A program made the translations under genes and the position numbers. Positions 1-5,890 of a stretch of 6,768 nt of DNA are shown here, one piece after another. The notes beneath the pieces were generated by a model. It searched no databases. It had not been told where the DNA came from and worked only from the letters and a program-made list of their open reading frames with translations. Each line of letters opens with the position of its first letter. The stretch's first letter is position 1. Source of the DNA: Nitrosomonadales bacterium (GTDB lineage: Bacteria; Pseudomonadota; Gammaproteobacteria; Burkholderiales; Sulfuricellaceae); the NCBI GenBank assembly GCA_003104895.1, contig PQAG01000163.1, positions 12,495 to 19,262 of the forward strand, written 5' to 3'.

Positions 1-106
1 GGGACCGCGCCCTGCCCGCAGCATGGGCCTTGAGCAGGGGATGACGGCGCAGCCGGGGAATATCAGCCGGGTTGATGAGAAGCTTGAGCTCGATTTCGGT
101 CGCCAT
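1..106 (-). CDS. CYTH-domain protein (inorganic triphosphatase-like), N-terminus only
   Basis: Partial gene: it starts at ATG 106-104 and runs off the left edge after 35 codons. The peptide begins MATEIELKLLI and contains the ExExK signature of the CYTH superfamily (E4, E6, K8). In known members (E. coli YgiF, thiamine triphosphatase, class IV adenylate cyclase) this motif lines the triphosphate tunnel and binds the metal ion. YgiF-type proteins hydrolyse inorganic triphosphate and often carry a C-terminal CHAD domain that binds polyphosphate. That part lies outside the window, so CHAD cannot be confirmed. The start lies 15 nt beyond the stop of the ParA-like gene in the same direction, with only a short AGG as ribosome-binding site, so it is probably the fourth gene of the yggX-ppk operon. 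The context fits a role in short-chain polyphosphate or triphosphate turnover, which is an inference. The family call rests on the motif and its position at the very N-terminus. Confidence 0.75.
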   Translation of the reverse strand, partial: MATEIELKLLINPADIPRLRRHPLLKAHAAGRARS

Positions 107-121
107 GCCCGGGCCTATGTA

Positions 122-733
122 TCAGTGCGCCGCAATCCATTCGAGCAACGCTTGCCACTGCTCCACATCACGCGCGGCGCGGGAGGGCGGTAAATCGAAC
201 AGGCTGACGCCCTCATTGGCGCACTGGACATACAGTTGGGCATCGCGCAAATAGGTCAGCACAGGAAATTCCACCGCCAGCAGGAATTCAGCCAGTTCCG
301 CCGCGGACCGGGTGCGCGGGTCCACCCGCATGCCCACCATCGCGACCTGGCTTTTTTCCTTGCGCACCGCCTTTTCCTCGCGCAGCACGCGCAGAAAATC
401 GCCGGTGGCCAGCATGTCGAAGGCCGAGGGCTGCACCGGCACGATCACCAGCTCTGCCAGCTTCACTGCTGCCGTGAGTTTGTCGCCATGCAGGCCGGCG
501 GGGGAATCGATCACCATCCAGTCGGGTTTGACTGATTTCTTGCTTGCGAGGTGGCTATGGATGGTCGGCAACTGCGGCGGGCGGCGCTTGAGCCAGCCCG
601 CAGCCGACTGCTGCCGGTCCAGGTCGGCCAGCACCACCTGCCGCCCCAGGCTGGCGAGATAGCCGGCCAGATGGGTTGCGAGGGTGGTTTTGCCGCTGCC
701 TCCCTTGGGGTTGGCAACCAGGATGGATCTCAT
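122..733 (-). CDS. Orphan ParA/MinD-type partition ATPase
   Basis: A 203-aa cytoplasmic P-loop ATPase with a deviant Walker A motif near the N-terminus (KGGSGKTT, residues 10-17, signature lysine K10). The A' region is D37-L-D39-RQQS and Walker B ends at D76 (MVIDSPAG). A VPVQPSAFDMLAT block near residues 97-110 is typical of the short ParA-family partition ATPases. It lacks the N-terminal helix-turn-helix of plasmid ParA, and no parB gene or obvious parS is visible. Proteins of this size and type include McdA (carboxysome positioning) and PpfA (chemoreceptor cluster positioning), which dimerise on ATP and bind DNA non-specifically. The start is fixed by a 4-nt ATGA overlap with the ppk stop. 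There is no Shine-Dalgarno sequence, so translation is probably coupled to ppk. The cargo is unknown; given its neighbours, polyphosphate granules are a candidate (inference). The ParA-family call is firm, the role is not. Confidence 0.93.
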   Translation of the reverse strand: MRSILVANPKGGSGKTTLATHLAGYLASLGRQVVLADLDRQQSAAGWLKRRPPQLPTIHSHLASKKSVKPDWMVIDSPAGLHGDKLTAAVKLAELVIVPVQPSAFDMLATGDFLRVLREEKAVRKEKSQVAMVGMRVDPRTRSAAELAEFLLAVEFPVLTYLRDAQLYVQCANEGVSLFDLPPSRAARDVEQWQALLEWIAAH

Positions 734-2808
734 TTCAGAGGCGTGGCCATGGCGGTGAGCAGGGTCTGCTGTGCCGATACGGGTTTGGCGCGGCGCGAGG
801 CCTTGCGGATGTAACTGCCGTCAGAGCTCATCTCCCAGGTCTGGACATTGTCCTTGAGGTAAGGCTCCAGTCCTTCCTTGATCACGCGCTTCTTGAGGCG
901 GGGATCGAGAACGGGAAAGGCCACCTCGATGCGCCGGAACAGGTTGCGGCTCATCCAGTCGGCGCTGGCCAGGTAGACATCCTGTGCGCCATTGTTGCGG
1001 AAGTAGAAAATCCGGGTGTGCTCGAGAAAACGCCCGATCACCGAACGCACGCGGATGTTTTCCGACACGCCGGGTACGCCGGGCCTGAGGGCGCACACGC
1101 CGCGCACGATGAGGTCGATCTTCACCCCGGCGCAGGACGCTTCATACAGGGCCTGGATCACTTCCGGTTCGAGCAGGGAATTCATCTTTGCGATAATCGC
1201 CGCCGGCTGGCCTGCCTTGGCATGGCCGATCTCGGCGCGAATCGCCCTGAGCAGATGGGAGTGCATGGTGAAGGGCGACTGCCACAGAAAGGTGTGCCTG
1301 GCCGCTTTGCCGAGGCCGGTCAGTTGCGCGAAAATATCGGACACGTCGCTGCAGATATCGTCATTGCAGGTAAACAGGCCGAAATCGGTATACAGCTTGG
1401 CCGTGCGCGGATGGTAATTGCCCGTCCCGAGATGTGCGTAGCGGCGCAGCCCATTTTCCTCGCGCCGCACCACCAGCAGCATTTTGGCATGGGTCTTATA
1501 GCCCACCACGCCGTACACCACGTGGGCGCCCGCCTCTTCCAGGCGCGCAGCCCAGTTGATGTTGGCCTCCTCGTCGAAGCGCGCCAGCAGCTCCACCACC
1601 ACGGTCACTTCCTTGCCGTTCTTGGCCGCATTGATGAGCGCATCCATCAGCACCGACTCCGAACCGGTGCGATAGACCGTCTGCTTGATGGCCAGCACAT
1701 CGGGGTCGTCCGCTGCCTGCTGGAGGAAATCGAGCACCGGGGTGAAGGACTGGAACGGCTGGTGCAGCAGCACGTCGCCGTTGCGGATGGTCTGGAACAT
1801 GTCCGGCTGCTTCTCGTCCAGGCAGGCAGGCAAACCGGGAATGAAAGGCGGATACTTGAGATCGGGGCGATCCACCCGGTCCGGGATCTGGATCAGGCGC
1901 ACCAGGTTCACCAGGCCGTTGACCTGGTACAGATCATCCGGCCCGAGGTCGAACTGGCTCAGCAGGAATTCCGCCATTTGCGGCGAGCAGTTGTCCGCCA
2001 CCTCGAGCCGCACCGCATTGCCGTAATGGCGATGGGATAGTTCGCCCTGCAGGGCCTGGCGCAGGTTGGTGACCTCCTCCTCGTCCACGAACAGGTTGGA
2101 ATTGCGCGTGACGCGGAACTGGTAGCAGCCGTTGACGTGCATGCCGGAAAAAAGTTCGCCTACATGGGCATGAAGAATGGAGGAGAGAAAGACGAAGCCG
2201 TACTCATGGCCAGCAATCTCCCTGGGCAGCTGGATGACCCGCGGCAGTACCCGCGGCGCCTGCACAATGGCCGCTCCGGAACTGCGTCCAAAGGCGTCCT
2301 TGCCTTCCAGCTCCACGGCGAAATTGAGACTCTTGTTCACAACGCGCGGGAAGGGGTGAGCGGGGTCGAGGCCGATCGGCGTCAGCACCGGCATGACTTC
2401 GCGGAAGAAATACGCCTTGATCCACTCGCTCTGCTCCGTGCTCCAGTGGGTGCGGCGCAGGAAGCGGATATCCTGGCGCGCCATGGCGGGCAGGATCACC
2501 TCGTTGAGCAGCTTGTATTGCTGCTCGACCAGAATGTGAGCCTCGCGGCTCACCTGCTCGAAAACCTGGCGCGGCGACATTTTCTCCGGCCCGGTGACGA
2601 CGCTCTTGAACTTGATCTGCTCCTTGAGGCCGGCAACGCGGATCTCGAAAAACTCATCCATGTTGCTGCTGACAATGCACAGGAATTTCAGCCGCTCCAG
2701 CAGGGGATTGGACTCATCCGCCGCCTGCTCCAGCACGCGCCGGTTGAAGGCCAGCTGGGACAGTTCACGGTTGATGAAATATTCCGGTGCGTTGAACCTG
2801 GATGTCAT
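730..2808 (-). CDS. ppk: Polyphosphate kinase 1
   Basis: A 692-aa enzyme that reversibly transfers the ATP gamma-phosphate to growing polyphosphate chains. The N domain opens with YFINRELSQLAFNRRVLEQA (residues 10-29), the usual PPK1 start, and contains LCIVSSNMDEFFEIRVAGLK. The catalytic C domains hold the YKTHAKMLLV block (H440, matching the autophosphorylated E. coli H435), YAHLGTGNYHPRTAKLYTDF (457-476), and GRFLEHTRIFYF (H597, matching E. coli H592). Length equals the family norm, so it looks intact. I chose ATG 2808-2806 because it gives the canonical N-terminus and has GAGG at 2816-2813, 4 nt upstream. The frame stays open upstream to 3078, but that 90-residue extension only re-reads yggX out of frame. 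It follows yggX by 14 nt and overlaps the ParA gene by 4 nt. The protein is probably peripheral at the membrane or on granules, and sits in the middle of an operon. Confidence 0.98.
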   Translation of the reverse strand: MTSRFNAPEYFINRELSQLAFNRRVLEQAADESNPLLERLKFLCIVSSNMDEFFEIRVAGLKEQIKFKSVVTGPEKMSPRQVFEQVSREAHILVEQQYKLLNEVILPAMARQDIRFLRRTHWSTEQSEWIKAYFFREVMPVLTPIGLDPAHPFPRVVNKSLNFAVELEGKDAFGRSSGAAIVQAPRVLPRVIQLPREIAGHEYGFVFLSSILHAHVGELFSGMHVNGCYQFRVTRNSNLFVDEEEVTNLRQALQGELSHRHYGNAVRLEVADNCSPQMAEFLLSQFDLGPDDLYQVNGLVNLVRLIQIPDRVDRPDLKYPPFIPGLPACLDEKQPDMFQTIRNGDVLLHQPFQSFTPVLDFLQQAADDPDVLAIKQTVYRTGSESVLMDALINAAKNGKEVTVVVELLARFDEEANINWAARLEEAGAHVVYGVVGYKTHAKMLLVVRREENGLRRYAHLGTGNYHPRTAKLYTDFGLFTCNDDICSDVSDIFAQLTGLGKAARHTFLWQSPFTMHSHLLRAIRAEIGHAKAGQPAAIIAKMNSLLEPEVIQALYEASCAGVKIDLIVRGVCALRPGVPGVSENIRVRSVIGRFLEHTRIFYFRNNGAQDVYLASADWMSRNLFRRIEVAFPVLDPRLKKRVIKEGLEPYLKDNVQTWEMSSDGSYIRKASRRAKPVSAQQTLLTAMATPLK

Positions 2809-2811
2809 GTT

Positions 2812-2816
2812 GCCTC
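2812..2816 (-). promoter_or_regulatory. Ribosome-binding site that decides the ppk start
   Basis: Read on the minus strand, the sequence is AGCGAGGCAACATG. GAGG lies 4 nt before the ATG at 2808-2806. This supports the internal ATG over the upstream in-frame ATG near 3078, whose extra residues would overlap yggX in another frame and resemble no PPK1 N-terminus. Confidence 0.7.
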
Positions 2817-2822
2817 GCTGAA

Positions 2823-3095
2823 TTACTTGCCGGGTGGTACGTAGCCCTGCGCCTTGTCCGCGCCCGCGCCGAAGAAATGCGCTTCGGTCTGTTCGGCCAG
2901 GTACTTGCGCGCCTTGGGGTCCGCCAGATTGAGGCGGTTTTCGTTCACCAGCATGGTCTGCTGTCTGACCCACGCCGCCCAGGCCTCCTTGGAAACATTC
3001 TCGAACAGGCGCTTGCCCAGCTCGCCGGGGTAGGGGGGGAAATCCAGTCCTTCTGCCTCGCGTCCCAGCTTGATGCATTTAACCGTTCTAGCCAT
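2823..3095 (-). CDS. yggX: Fe(2+)-trafficking / oxidative damage protection protein YggX
   Basis: A 90-aa soluble protein that matches the YggX family along its whole length. It has the conserved N-terminal cysteine (C7 in VKCIKLGREAEGLDFPPYPG), then GKRLFENVSKEAWAAWVRQQTMLVNENRLNL, ARKYLAEQ and a final FFGAGAD-type segment. In Escherichia and Salmonella YggX protects iron-sulfur enzymes from oxidative damage and has been proposed to handle labile iron; it is in the SoxRS regulon there. Start ATG 3095-3093 is supported by AAGGAG at 3109-3104 with 8-nt spacing, and by the standard MARTVKC N-terminus. It is the first gene of the minus-strand operon, 14 nt ahead of ppk, with a candidate promoter directly upstream. 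Nothing looks degraded, and the family assignment is secure. Confidence 0.97.
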   Translation of the reverse strand: MARTVKCIKLGREAEGLDFPPYPGELGKRLFENVSKEAWAAWVRQQTMLVNENRLNLADPKARKYLAEQTEAHFFGAGADKAQGYVPPGK

Positions 3096-3122
3096 TCCTA
3101 ATGCTCCTTTTCAATTCAACTC

Positions 3123-3150
3123 TTGATAATAACGAAAAAGCCCCGTGCAA
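3123..3150 (-). promoter_or_regulatory. Candidate sigma70 promoter for the yggX-ppk operon
   Basis: On the minus strand TTGCAC (3150-3145, three of six matches to TTGACA) is followed after 16 nt by TATCAA (3128-3123, four of six matches to TATAAT). Transcription would begin near 3116, leaving a leader of about 20 nt that still contains the AAGGAG ribosome-binding site of yggX. The match is moderate and was found by eye. A TATTAT two bases upstream of this -10 could be used with another -35. No SoxS or Fur box was recognised. Confidence 0.35.
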
Positions 3151-3173
3151 ACTACCGCGCAAGGCCACAATCT

Positions 3174-3201
3174 CTGAACTTCAGGCCGGATATGCGATAA
3201 T
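3174..3201 (+). promoter_or_regulatory. Candidate sigma70 promoter for the acyltransferase pair
   Basis: GATAAT at 3196-3201 matches the -10 consensus at five of six positions. CTGAAC at 3174-3179 sits 16 nt upstream and matches the -35 at three of six. The predicted start near 3208 falls at the beginning of the 12-bp palindrome, so the transcript would have a ~100-nt leader containing all three hairpins before the first start codon. It lies back to back with the yggX promoter candidate. Confidence 0.35.
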
Positions 3202-3208
3202 TCAAGCT

Positions 3209-3237
3209 AACGGGCATGGTAATTCACCATGCCCGTT
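3209..3237. repeat. Perfect 12-bp palindrome in the divergent intergenic region
   Basis: AACGGGCATGGT (3209-3220), loop AATTC, then ACCATGCCCGTT (3226-3237), followed by one more T and CC. The arms are perfect complements. It resembles an intrinsic terminator stem but has only three T's, and no gene upstream on either strand needs terminating here. It would form at the 5' end of the acyltransferase transcript, or act as an operator between the divergent promoters. Confidence 0.8.
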
Positions 3238-3250
3238 TCCCTCACCCCTG

Positions 3251-3274
3251 CCCTCTCCCGCTTCCGGGAGAGGG
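3251..3274. repeat. REP-like palindromic element
   Basis: CCCTCTCCCG (3251-3260), loop CTTC, then CGGGAGAGGG (3265-3274), preceded by CCCTCACCCCTG-like sequence. Many proteobacterial genomes carry dispersed intergenic palindromes of this CCCTCTCCC/GGGAGAGGG type. Their translations give the familiar spurious peptide SLTPALSRxRERG, which appears here in the reading frame upstream of the first acyltransferase. Only one copy is visible in this window, so repeat status rests on recognition of the motif. Confidence 0.65.
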
Positions 3275-3282
3275 GGAAAGGG

Positions 3283-3301
3283 AATCGCAAGGCGATTTTT
3301 T
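3283..3301 (+). terminator. Small hairpin plus T-run in front of the acyltransferase start
   Basis: AATCGC (3283-3288), loop AAG, GCGATT (3292-3297), with an uninterrupted run of six T's at 3296-3301. The layout is that of a weak intrinsic terminator placed in the leader, ending only 5 nt before ATG 3307. The only Shine-Dalgarno-like sequence for that ATG, AAGG at 3289-3292, lies in the loop and first stem base. The structure could therefore attenuate transcription or limit ribosome access. The stem is only six pairs, so function is uncertain. Confidence 0.4.
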
Positions 3302-3306
3302 ACGAT

Positions 3307-4173
3307 ATGCAATGGTTTTTCCGACAATTCGCGCGCCTGCCGCTGTCATGGCTGCATGCGCTTGGCATCGCCACCGGCTGGCTGGTGTACTGGTCTTCAT
3401 CCAGCTATGCGGCGCGCATGCGCGAAAACATCTCCCGCAGCGGCCTGTGCGCCTCACCGGCCGCATGCCGCCAGCTGCTGCATCAGGCAATCGCCGAAGC
3501 GGGCAAGAGCGTGCTGGAATTGCCGGCGGTATGGCTGCGCCCCTACGAGGGCGTGCTGAAGCTGGTGCGCAAGGTGGAAGGCTGGGACAAGGTGGGAGCG
3601 CTGGCGCGCGAGGGACGCGGCATCCTTTTTCTCACCCCGCATCTCGGCTGCTTCGAGATTTCCAGCCTGTTCATCGCCAGCCACATGCCGATCACCATCC
3701 TCTACCGCCCGCCCAAGCTGCGCTGGACCGAGCCGCCCATGCTGGCGGGTCGCGGGCGCGGCCAGGTGAGCATGGCGCCGACCGATCTCAAGGGCGTCAA
3801 GGCACTGCTCAAGGCGCTGAAGCACAACCAGTCCGCCGGCATCCTGCCCGATCAGGTGCCGGGCAAGGGCGATGGCGTGTGGGCGGATTTCTTCGGCCGG
3901 CCCGCCTATACCATGACCCTGGTGCAGCGCCTGCAGCAGTCCACCGGCGCGGCCCTGGTGCTGGTATTCGCGGAGCGCCTGCCCGGGGGCCGGGGCTACG
4001 ACCTGTGGTTCGAGCCGCTGCCGGAAGCATTGCCGCAGGATGCCACACAAGCAGCGCGCGCCCTCAATGCGGCGGTCGAAGACCTGGCGAGGCGCAATCC
4101 GGCACAGTACCTGTGGAGCTACAACCGCTACAAGGCGCCAAAAGGTTCCCGCGAAGAAATGGAAACGGCATGA
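3307..4173 (+). CDS. LpxL/HtrB-family lipid A acyltransferase, first copy (HX4E)
   Basis: A 288-aa inner-membrane acyltransferase of the LpxL/LpxM family, which transfers acyl chains from acyl-ACP to the lipid A precursor. A hydrophobic N-terminal segment (about residues 8-29) anchors it. The active-site block is LTPHLGCFEISS, giving H112 and E117 (HX4E form of HX4D/E). A second block, GILPDQVPGKGDG...FFGRPAYTM, spans 178-203, and the C-terminal QYLWSYNRYK motif is at 267-276. I chose ATG 3307 because it gives the usual MQWFFR...LPL start. The in-frame ATG at 3229 would add 26 residues encoded by the REP-like element. Its ribosome-binding site is poor (AAGG, 14 nt away, in a hairpin loop). 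The stop overlaps the next start by 4 nt (ATGA). Which acyl position it serves cannot be told; ornithine-lipid or lysophospholipid acylation is an alternative. Confidence 0.92.
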   Translation: MQWFFRQFARLPLSWLHALGIATGWLVYWSSSSYAARMRENISRSGLCASPAACRQLLHQAIAEAGKSVLELPAVWLRPYEGVLKLVRKVEGWDKVGALAREGRGILFLTPHLGCFEISSLFIASHMPITILYRPPKLRWTEPPMLAGRGRGQVSMAPTDLKGVKALLKALKHNQSAGILPDQVPGKGDGVWADFFGRPAYTMTLVQRLQQSTGAALVLVFAERLPGGRGYDLWFEPLPEALPQDATQAARALNAAVEDLARRNPAQYLWSYNRYKAPKGSREEMETA

Positions 4174-5042
4174 TCCGCCTCGGCATTTTCGTCTTCTGGC
4201 TGTTGCATTTCCTCCCCCTCCCGATCCTTGCCCCCATCGGCAGGGGCATGGGCATGCTGCTCTACCGGCTGGGGCGCGAGCGGCGGCGTGTGGCGCGCAT
4301 CAACCTGCGCCTGTGCTTTCCCGGAATGACCGATGCGCAGCGCGAGCAGCTGGTGCGCGCCCACTTCCGCGCCTTCGGCCAGAGCCTGCTTGACCGCGGC
4401 ATCCTGTTGTGGTCTTCGGAAAAGCGGCTGCGGCGCCTGGTCAGCATCGAAGGGCTGGAACACTGGCAGGCGGTGCAGGGCCAGCCCGTCATCTGTCTCG
4501 CGCCGCACTTCGTCGGCCTCGACATGGGCGGCGTGCGCCTGAGCGCCGATCACCCCATGGTTTCCATGTACAGCCGGCAAAAGAACAGGGCAATTGATGA
4601 ATTGCTGCTGCATGCCAGGACCCGCTTCAACCCCTGCGTCATGGTGTCGCGCCAGGAAGGACTGAAACCGGTCATCAAATCGATGAAGCGGGGCCTGCCG
4701 TTCTACTACCTGCCGGACATGGATTTCGGCGCGCGCGACGCCGAATTCGTGCCTTTCTTCGGCGTCCCCGCCGCCACCGTCACCGCCCTGCCTCGCCTCG
4801 CCAGGCTCACCGGCGCGGTGGTGGTGCCAGTGGTGACGCGCCAGCTGCCCGGCGGAAGGGGATACGTGGCGCGTTTCTACCCGGCCTGGGACAGTTACCC
4901 GAGCGGCGGCAGCCATGCCGACACCCGGCGCATGAACCAGTTCATCGAGGAGCGGGTAAAGGAAATGCCGGAACAGTATTACTGGCTGCACAAGCGCTTC
5001 AAGACCCGCCCGCCGGGCGAGGGTAACTTTTACGCCAGATGA
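4170..5042 (+). CDS. LpxL/HtrB-family lipid A acyltransferase, second copy (HX4D)
   Basis: A 290-aa paralogue of the preceding gene. It has an N-terminal hydrophobic segment (residues 3-25), the catalytic block LAPHFVGLDMGG (H113 and D118, canonical HX4D), YYLPDMDFGARDAEFVPFFG (179-198), and a C-terminal EQYYWLHKRFKTRPPGE typical of LpxL. The start ATG at 4170-4172 overlaps the previous stop as ATGA, with no good ribosome-binding site, which points to translational coupling. The two proteins are clearly diverged from each other and so probably differ in acyl position or chain length, like LpxL and LpxM of E. coli (inference). After the stop there is a weak CGGCC/GGCCG hairpin followed by CATTTT (about 5050-5080), too poor to call a terminator. 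The reading frame stays open upstream to 3216, but that part overlaps the first acyltransferase out of frame. Confidence 0.94.
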   Translation: MIRLGIFVFWLLHFLPLPILAPIGRGMGMLLYRLGRERRRVARINLRLCFPGMTDAQREQLVRAHFRAFGQSLLDRGILLWSSEKRLRRLVSIEGLEHWQAVQGQPVICLAPHFVGLDMGGVRLSADHPMVSMYSRQKNRAIDELLLHARTRFNPCVMVSRQEGLKPVIKSMKRGLPFYYLPDMDFGARDAEFVPFFGVPAATVTALPRLARLTGAVVVPVVTRQLPGGRGYVARFYPAWDSYPSGGSHADTRRMNQFIEERVKEMPEQYYWLHKRFKTRPPGEGNFYAR

Positions 5043-5245
5043 AGTGAATGACGGCCCCAAAAACGTCACGGCCGCATTTTCCCGCCTGCAAATCCCTGCC
5101 CATTGGCAGCCACTTCATGTCCGCCCGCTCAAAAATCCGCCGGGGAACCCTCGGCCACCTTGCGCATCAATAAATTTAATAGCATCATAATCGCCACGAA
5201 TGTTTCTGGCTTAACACCATTAGCCCAACCACCAAGGAACCTCAT

Positions 5246-5794
5246 ATGAAATCCTGTTGCACCCATAATGAAACCACGGACACCGGAACCACTCGCCGCT
5301 CCTTCCTGCAATTGGCGGCGCTGGGCGCCGGCGCCAGCTTGATGGCCGCCGTACTGCCGGCGTCCAAAGCCCTGGCCGCCGGCCATACTGATGCCCTGTT
5401 GCTGAGCTGCATGGATTTCCGCCTGATGGACGATGTCGAGCGCTACATGTCCGGCAGGGGGCTCGCCGGCAAGTACGACCACATCGTCCTTGCTGGCGCC
5501 TCACTGGGTGCGATCACCAGGAAATTCCCGGCCTGGAACAAGACATTCTGGGAACATCTCGACATCGCGATCAAGCTGCACAGCATCCACAAGGTGATCG
5601 TTATGGATCACCGGGACTGCGGCGCCTACAAAGTGGTTCTCGGCGAGGATTTTGCCAAGGACCCGGAGAAAGAGACTGCTGCCCACACCACTCAGCTCAA
5701 GAACCTGGGCGCCTTGATCAAGAAGAAATACCCCAAGCTGGAAATAGAGTTGCTGCTGATGGCACTCGACGGCAAGGTGGAAACCATCGCCTGA
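5246..5794 (+). CDS. Tat-exported beta-carbonic-anhydrase-like zinc protein
   Basis: A 182-aa protein with a twin-arginine signal. TRRSFLQL (R17-R18) is followed by a hydrophobic stretch and a likely cleavage after ALA (residue 44), so the mature protein of about 138 aa should be periplasmic. It has both zinc-binding signatures of the beta-carbonic anhydrase fold: CxDxR (C55, D57, R59 in SCMDFRL) and HxxC (H122, C125 in DHRDCGAY). It is shorter than most beta enzymes, and the RNAG loop expected between the motifs is replaced by LAGASLGA (82-89). Catalysis of CO2 hydration is therefore plausible but not assured. An unusual MKSCCTH precedes the twin arginines. ATG 5246 has AAGGAA at 5234-5239, 6 nt away. 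Upstream is an AT-rich stretch (5168-5192) with TTTAAT and CATAAT that may hold a promoter. It appears to be transcribed on its own. Confidence 0.8.
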   Translation: MKSCCTHNETTDTGTTRRSFLQLAALGAGASLMAAVLPASKALAAGHTDALLLSCMDFRLMDDVERYMSGRGLAGKYDHIVLAGASLGAITRKFPAWNKTFWEHLDIAIKLHSIHKVIVMDHRDCGAYKVVLGEDFAKDPEKETAAHTTQLKNLGALIKKKYPKLEIELLLMALDGKVETIA

Positions 5795-5811
5795 CCAGCA
5801 GCCGACAGACA

Positions 5812-5847
5812 GGGCTCGCCTGTACTGGACGCCATCCAGGCGAGCCC
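5812..5847. repeat. Perfect 11-bp inverted repeat after the carbonic-anhydrase-like gene
   Basis: GGGCTCGCCTG (5812-5822) and CAGGCGAGCCC (5837-5847) are exact complements, separated by 14 nt that can form a small inner TGG/CCA hairpin. It begins 17 nt after the stop codon. It is the natural candidate for the 3' end of that transcript, but no T-run follows on either strand. It is either a Rho-dependent or RNA-stabilising stem, or another kind of repeat. Confidence 0.6.
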
Positions 5848-5890
5848 CCCTGAGAAAGCAATAAATCACTCAAAACCCGGGCGATGGTGG

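Noticed and set aside
676..2040. Long plus-strand open frame (454 codons) opposite ppk
   Set aside because: It is antisense to a clearly real PPK1. Its composition is His/Gln/Gly/Ala-rich as expected from reading a GC-rich gene backwards, and no domain is recognised.
2809..3078. 90-residue N-terminal extension of the ppk reading frame
   Set aside because: It overlaps yggX almost completely in another frame and resembles no PPK1 N-terminus. The ATG at 2808 has a ribosome-binding site and gives the usual 692-aa length.
3209..3301. CRISPR array or riboswitch in the three-hairpin leader
   Set aside because: The stems are unrelated to each other with no regular repeat-spacer pattern, and no known riboswitch core was recognised.
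3454..4050. 198-codon minus-strand open frame opposite the first acyltransferase
   Set aside because: Antisense shadow; the opposite strand encodes conserved family motifs throughout.
3216..4169. Upstream part of a 608-codon plus-strand frame joined to the second acyltransferase
   Set aside because: It is an out-of-frame reading of the first acyltransferase. The family start lies at 4170.
4128..5069. 313-codon minus-strand open frame opposite the second acyltransferase
   Set aside because: His/Gln/Ala-rich antisense shadow without recognisable motifs; the plus strand has the HX4D enzyme.
5501..5869. 122-codon minus-strand open frame opposite the carbonic-anhydrase-like gene
   Set aside because: It runs across the gene end and the inverted repeat, has no motif, and lies opposite conserved zinc-ligand motifs.
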